Part shown: positions 60,010 through 64,000 of the stretch, one piece after another
Numbering within the stretch: the first letter of the stretch is position 1
Layout of the letters: each line of letters begins with the position of its first letter
Origin: Bondarzewia mesenterica
Taxonomy: Eukaryota > Basidiomycota > Agaricomycetes > Russulales > Bondarzewiaceae
DNA length: 64,000 nucleotides
Assembly (NCBI GenBank): GCA_004802705.1
Contig: SGPL01000009.1
Span: forward strand, 80,607 to 144,606
Direction of reading: 5' to 3'
Program-made: the position numbers and the translations under genes
Notes under the pieces: generated by a model
The model's database searches: none
Seen by the model: the letters and a program-made list of their open reading frames with translations, nothing else
Told to the model about the DNA's origin: nothing

Positions 60010-62590
60010 ATGCTCTAAAATTGTTTAGAATTAGAATTAGTCAAATAATAGTCATCAAGACAAAATTTAAGAAGATCAGACAGTAATAAAGGATGTTGAT
60101 ATCACAGGCCTATCAAGAATGATTCTAAATGGGAAATTTCAAAGACATAATAGAGCGAGACAGTGATCAAGAAGTAAAAAAGCAGGATGGTGATCTAAAA
60201 GAAGAAAAAAGAATGGAGATCAATAAGAAGATATAAAGAACTCTAAAACAAAGATCAAATGGAGACATGATCTCAAATGAAAGGTGAGACCAACCGAGAT
60301 CTGATCAGATAAGAAAGCTGATCGAGAACAAGAGACTGTGCATTCTAATAATAGAAAAAAATGAGGAAAATTGCACCTTGGGTTTCTCAGTCTTTCAATG
60401 TCTCTCAATACTCCTCCTTTTTCATTAAGGGGGATTTACCTCCCTTCTCCTGCCGTCTTCTCTATCTCTTGATCTGATATTATTCTTCTCATTCAAGTCT
60501 TTCCCTTTATCTCACTTTTCTCTTGATTTGCCCTCCATAGTTTATCCCTTAACTCCTCCTTTACCTGCATCCTCTCTCACTCAGACTACCTATCAATGTT
60601 ATCTTCTTTATGAGATTATTCATGATTGCTCCTTCATCATATTTCCTTATTCTATCCTCATTGTTAAAATCTTGTCTTTTACTTCTACATATGCAGTCTG
60701 ACACTTTCTCTTGCATGATAATCTTTATAGCCTCTTCTTTATCTTCACTGAGCATAGACTAGGCCTACTCTGGGTCACTGCTAGCAATCTATGAGCCTAG
60801 CATCGATGAATTTATCAGTATACTTGCACCCTTCTCGGGCTGGTCTATTGAGATTCTAGTATATATAGAGATGAGTGAGGAGACCAGTCGTCATGTGACT
60901 GCAAGGTTATAAGAGGGGCACAAGAGAAGATTGATAATAGATGATCAATAAAGTAAGCAGTATGCACATTCTTTTTTTTTATTTTAATCTTATCCATTCA
61001 AGCCATTCTCCTCAAGCCTGTCATCTTTACCTGTAAGCCGGTAAGAAGGCTAAATAAAAGTTGAGGCAGATGAGGATAGGTGAACATTATTGAACTTTTT
61101 TTTTTTGATTTACATGACTATTATCACTGTTTATCATTCTTTTACTATCGCATTACTTTTTGTTGCTTGTTTGATTATCTTGTGGGCTTATTTGGCTTGT
61201 TTGTTTGTTTGTTTGTTTGTTTGTTTTAAAACCCCCACTTCATACCCTTTACAAGAAGATATCAATAGAATTCACCTTATTCACCCCTATATTTTATATT
61301 AATCATTTACTTATGCTTAGAATGTTTTGGAAAACTCCTCGCTCAATGTTTTTATGATTCAACCATATACATGAGGTTGATATAATTTTATTTAATAAAT
61401 GATAAATTTCTAAAGATTTAGTCATCATCAAGAATAATGAATACTGAGAACTCTTGAAGATCGAGACTTAAACAGAATTTATTCTTTATTTTTTTATCTT
61501 ACTATACAAATTACAGTTAATGTAAAGGGTTATTAAGATGGAAATGCATGATAACTAAAAAAATCTAGACTAAAGCCACAAGTTCATAGACCAAAAGACT
61601 ATACACAGCCTCATTCTACATAGCCTTATGTATAGCTTTGTGTCTAGCCTTGCCTAACTTTCTCAGCTTTGCACAGTCTAGCACAGCTTTGCACAGTTCT
61701 ACAGCACTTAGAGAGAGGTGCACAAATGGGGAATTTCTTTATCCCTGTTTCAGCACAGCTTTTAAATTCAAATTTACCTGTTTTGGTTAGGCCTAGCCCT
61801 TTATAATTTATTCCTATTTATATATACATAGCCCTTTCTTAAACATATAAAAGAATGAGAGGTATGGCCTCAAAGGCAGAATAGAAATAGAGACTCCCTT
61901 AGATATAATTAAGAATCTTTCAAAAAAAAAGTAATAGTTTAAGAGATTAATTAGTTTGAGTTTCTATTTGAGGGAATAAAATCCCAAAAATAAGGAATTC
62001 AATTAGATAATCATCTTACCTAATCTTCAAGCTATTTCTTCACTTCAACAAATATCTCACTTAAAAATCAGGCTTGAAGTATAACAACTTTAACAGTCTA
62101 GCTAGCTGCTAGTTGGTTAAGCTGGTTCTAAAGAATTTAGAGTAACTGTTTGAAGTGAGAATTTCTTGTAGATAATTTAGATCTTCAGCAGTATTAGCTC
62201 ATTCTTATCACCATCATTCTATTCTTCAGTATCCTACATGGGGATAATCTGGTATTCATTCTTAAAAAGTACTCTGAAAGCAAGGTACTATTCAGATTCT
62301 TTCAGGATGAAATTATCCAAGTTTCAGTATATTTCTCATGATGAGGAAATTATACTGAGTTCTTCATCTAATCATTGAGCACATGTACTGATATAGGTCT
62401 ACATTTATTCATAACTTCTTATAGCTTTCAGATAACCTAGGACTTAGCCCACTAGATTTGATCTAAAACTTAGAAACTCCCTCAAATGAACAACTAGGTC
62501 TCTCTGGGAAAGTAGGAAAACTTGAGTAGATCTAGGCAATGAAGCAGGTTTATTTATGCTTTTGGGTTATTTATTGTTCTCATCTGCACT
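60010..62590. mobile_element. ~2.6-kb insertion splitting the chromovirus pol
   Basis: The integrase text stops at about 62,590 and resumes at about 60,005, so the intervening 2.6 kb is an insert. Its right end carries the repeat terminus shared with 10.3 kb. Inside are a (TTTG)7 microsatellite (61,197-61,225) and short direct repeats of AGCACAGCTTTGCACAGT near 61,668-61,705, as in LTR U3 regions. No transposase or pol domain was recognised. Exact ends and target duplication were not resolved, because flanking bases near 62,590-62,605 and 60,005-60,015 match only imperfectly. Confidence 0.55.
61197..61225 (+). repeat. (TTTG)n microsatellite
   Basis: About seven uninterrupted copies of TTTG, the cleanest simple repeat in the window. 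Confidence 0.95.
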
Positions 62591-64000
62591 TGAGAACTGC
62601 TTCATCATGTGATAGCGTGAACTTCTTCTCAAGATATGACATTGTAAGGTTCTTCTTGCTAAGTTAGACTCTATCTTTAAGGTATAATCCTTTAGGCAGA
62701 GTTTCTAATTTGTTATATTGCCACTTCATAGATTCAGCTGCAAGGGCTATTCTGGCTTTAGCTTCTTCTTGTGCTTTAATCAGATTGTTAAGCTATTTTT
62801 TAAAGCCTAAAACTTATTTATCTAGTTTGATCATAAGATATGCCTTAGCCTGAAACCCATGAAGGAGTTCAAAAGGGGTCTTTTTTATGGCTGTATACAC
62901 ATGATTATTATGCATAAATTCAGCATATAAGAGGAGGCTAAGCTAGTGCCTTAGTGCAGAAGGCTCAAAGGTATTATTCCAGTTTTTGATTGACTTATTC
63001 TGTGGCTTCATCTGATTAAGGGTGGAAGGCTGTGCTGAGAGTAAATTTGATCTCAAGTTGATTATAAATTGACATCATGACCTTTAATGTGAACTGAGGT
63101 CTATAATCAGAAATAATTTTGTCTGGTAATCTATATCTTCACCATGTGATGTTCATGAGAAGTTTAGCTGTCTTGGTCACATCAATAGACTTATTACATG
63201 GGGTGATGCCACTGTCTTGATGAGTCGATCCATTATCATATATATCACATCAAAGCTATTAATTTTAGGTAGATTTGTGATGAAGTTTATGGTAATAGTT
63301 TGCAAAGATTATTTGGGGATTTATATTGGTTGAAGAGGAGTGTAATCTAGTGAGGTGATATTTTTAGTTGCCTAACAGGTGGCACAACCATCAATGAAGT
63401 TCCTAACAAAGATAGACATTTTTGGCCACTAGTCCTGTTGAACTAGTTTCAAAGTTTTCTATCTGCTAAAGTGTCTTAATGTTTTGAGGTCATGATAGGA
63501 TTTGATGACATCTCTTCATAATTTTATATCTTTGGATATATAGATTTTTCCTCAGAATAGGATGAGGTCATCTTCAATATTCCATTCTGTGAGTTTTTTA
63601 GCGAGTGATCAGGGTTTTGAGCTCTTAATTTCCTGCATTGCTTCAGCTATTTCCTTGTCTTATTCTATGCATTCTTAGATTCACTTCTTGAGTGACTTGT
63701 TGCCTATAGCTATGATGCTTCCTCTTTCTGTTGCTGATGCAAAAAAAAGTTTTGCTCTTGGTGTTCTTGTGCTTGATGTGAATATTTTAGGTTTAAGCAA
63801 GATTTGATCTTTGTTATCATCAATCATCCCCTACTTATGGTCTAATTATCTTAATAAACCATCTGATTTATTAGTTCAGCTAGAGCAGTGTTAGAGTGAG
63901 ATGTCAAATCGAGTGAAGAATTGTGACCAGCAGGCTTGTTGATAGTTTAGCTTTTATGCCTTTTAAAAGTATTCTAGATTCTTGTGATCAGTTCAGGCTT
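62590..64000 (-). pseudogene. Ty3/gypsy (chromovirus) RNase H end and integrase
   Basis: The element enters from beyond the right edge. Downward from 64,000: the RNase H end FTRFDISL with KSDGLL (about 63,840-63,930), then LRHFSR and SIFVRNFIDGCATC (zinc-binding region, about 63,375-63,460, with a stop where CQ is expected). The integrase core shows TITINFITNLPKINSFDVIY (first catalytic Asp region, about 63,235-63,300), PDKIISDYRPQFTLKVMMSI (second Asp kept, about 63,070-63,135), STAFHP and VNQKLE. YAEFMHNNHVYTAIKKTPFE, GFQAKAYLMIKLDK and LIKAQEEAKARIALAAESMK continue to about 62,680, followed by LKDRV-LSKKNL. It is interrupted by several TAG/TAA codons. The continuation is the chromodomain piece at 59.7-60.0 kb. 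Confidence 0.85.

Overview
This window looks like a gene-poor, transposon-packed heterochromatic block from a filamentous basidiomycete, probably an Agaricomycete mushroom. Four things point there: a degraded TET/JBP dioxygenase gene of the fungal expanded family, a Plavaka-type transposase remnant, Ty3/gypsy and Ty1/copia pol sequences of mushroom type, and a 52-bp GTAAGT...CTAAC...CAG intron. No intact protein-coding gene can be asserted. Almost every recognisable reading frame is broken by stops and frameshifts, most explicable as C-to-T or G-to-A changes, and CpG is nearly absent outside a few patches. Two copies of one copia reverse transcriptase (2.4-2.7 kb and 18.7-19.05 kb) show the process directly: the second is a C-to-T/G-to-A hypermutated version of the first, with many CpA-to-TpA changes, so this is more than simple CpG decay.

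Layout. 1-3 kb is the least mutated part: a TET/JBP pseudogene (+), then a mosaic of copia and gypsy fragments (-). About 5.5-8 kb holds a gypsy RT/RNase H/integrase remnant (+). 8-20 kb is AT-rich decayed sequence with an unidentified multi-domain coding remnant (-, 12.7-14.6 kb), a 21-bp minisatellite, two Pol III-like promoter remnants, a ~130-bp tandem array, the hypermutated copia copy and a ~142-bp tandem array. 20.3-31 kb contains two different Helitron Rep-helicase pseudogenes, both on the minus strand; the second is interrupted in its Walker A region by a 589-bp solo LTR. 33,773-38,786 is a complete but internally deleted Ty3/gypsy element with 295/294-bp LTRs, a perfect 5-bp target duplication, a polypurine tract and a primer-binding site that looks self-priming.

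40.5-48.1 kb has two inverted copies of a ~460-490-bp repeat. Between them lies a ~1.4-kb CpG-retaining island (about 42,255-43,690) carrying an unidentified spliced gene whose 3' part falls into hypermutated DNA. 48-57 kb is AT-rich with a Plavaka remnant at 51.4 kb. 57.9-64 kb has a minus-strand chromovirus (RNase H, integrase, then chromodomain) split by a ~2.6-kb insertion.

The elements do not form a pathway. The picture is successive nested insertion followed by genome-defence-like mutation. All reading was by eye; percentages and ends marked approximate need alignment.
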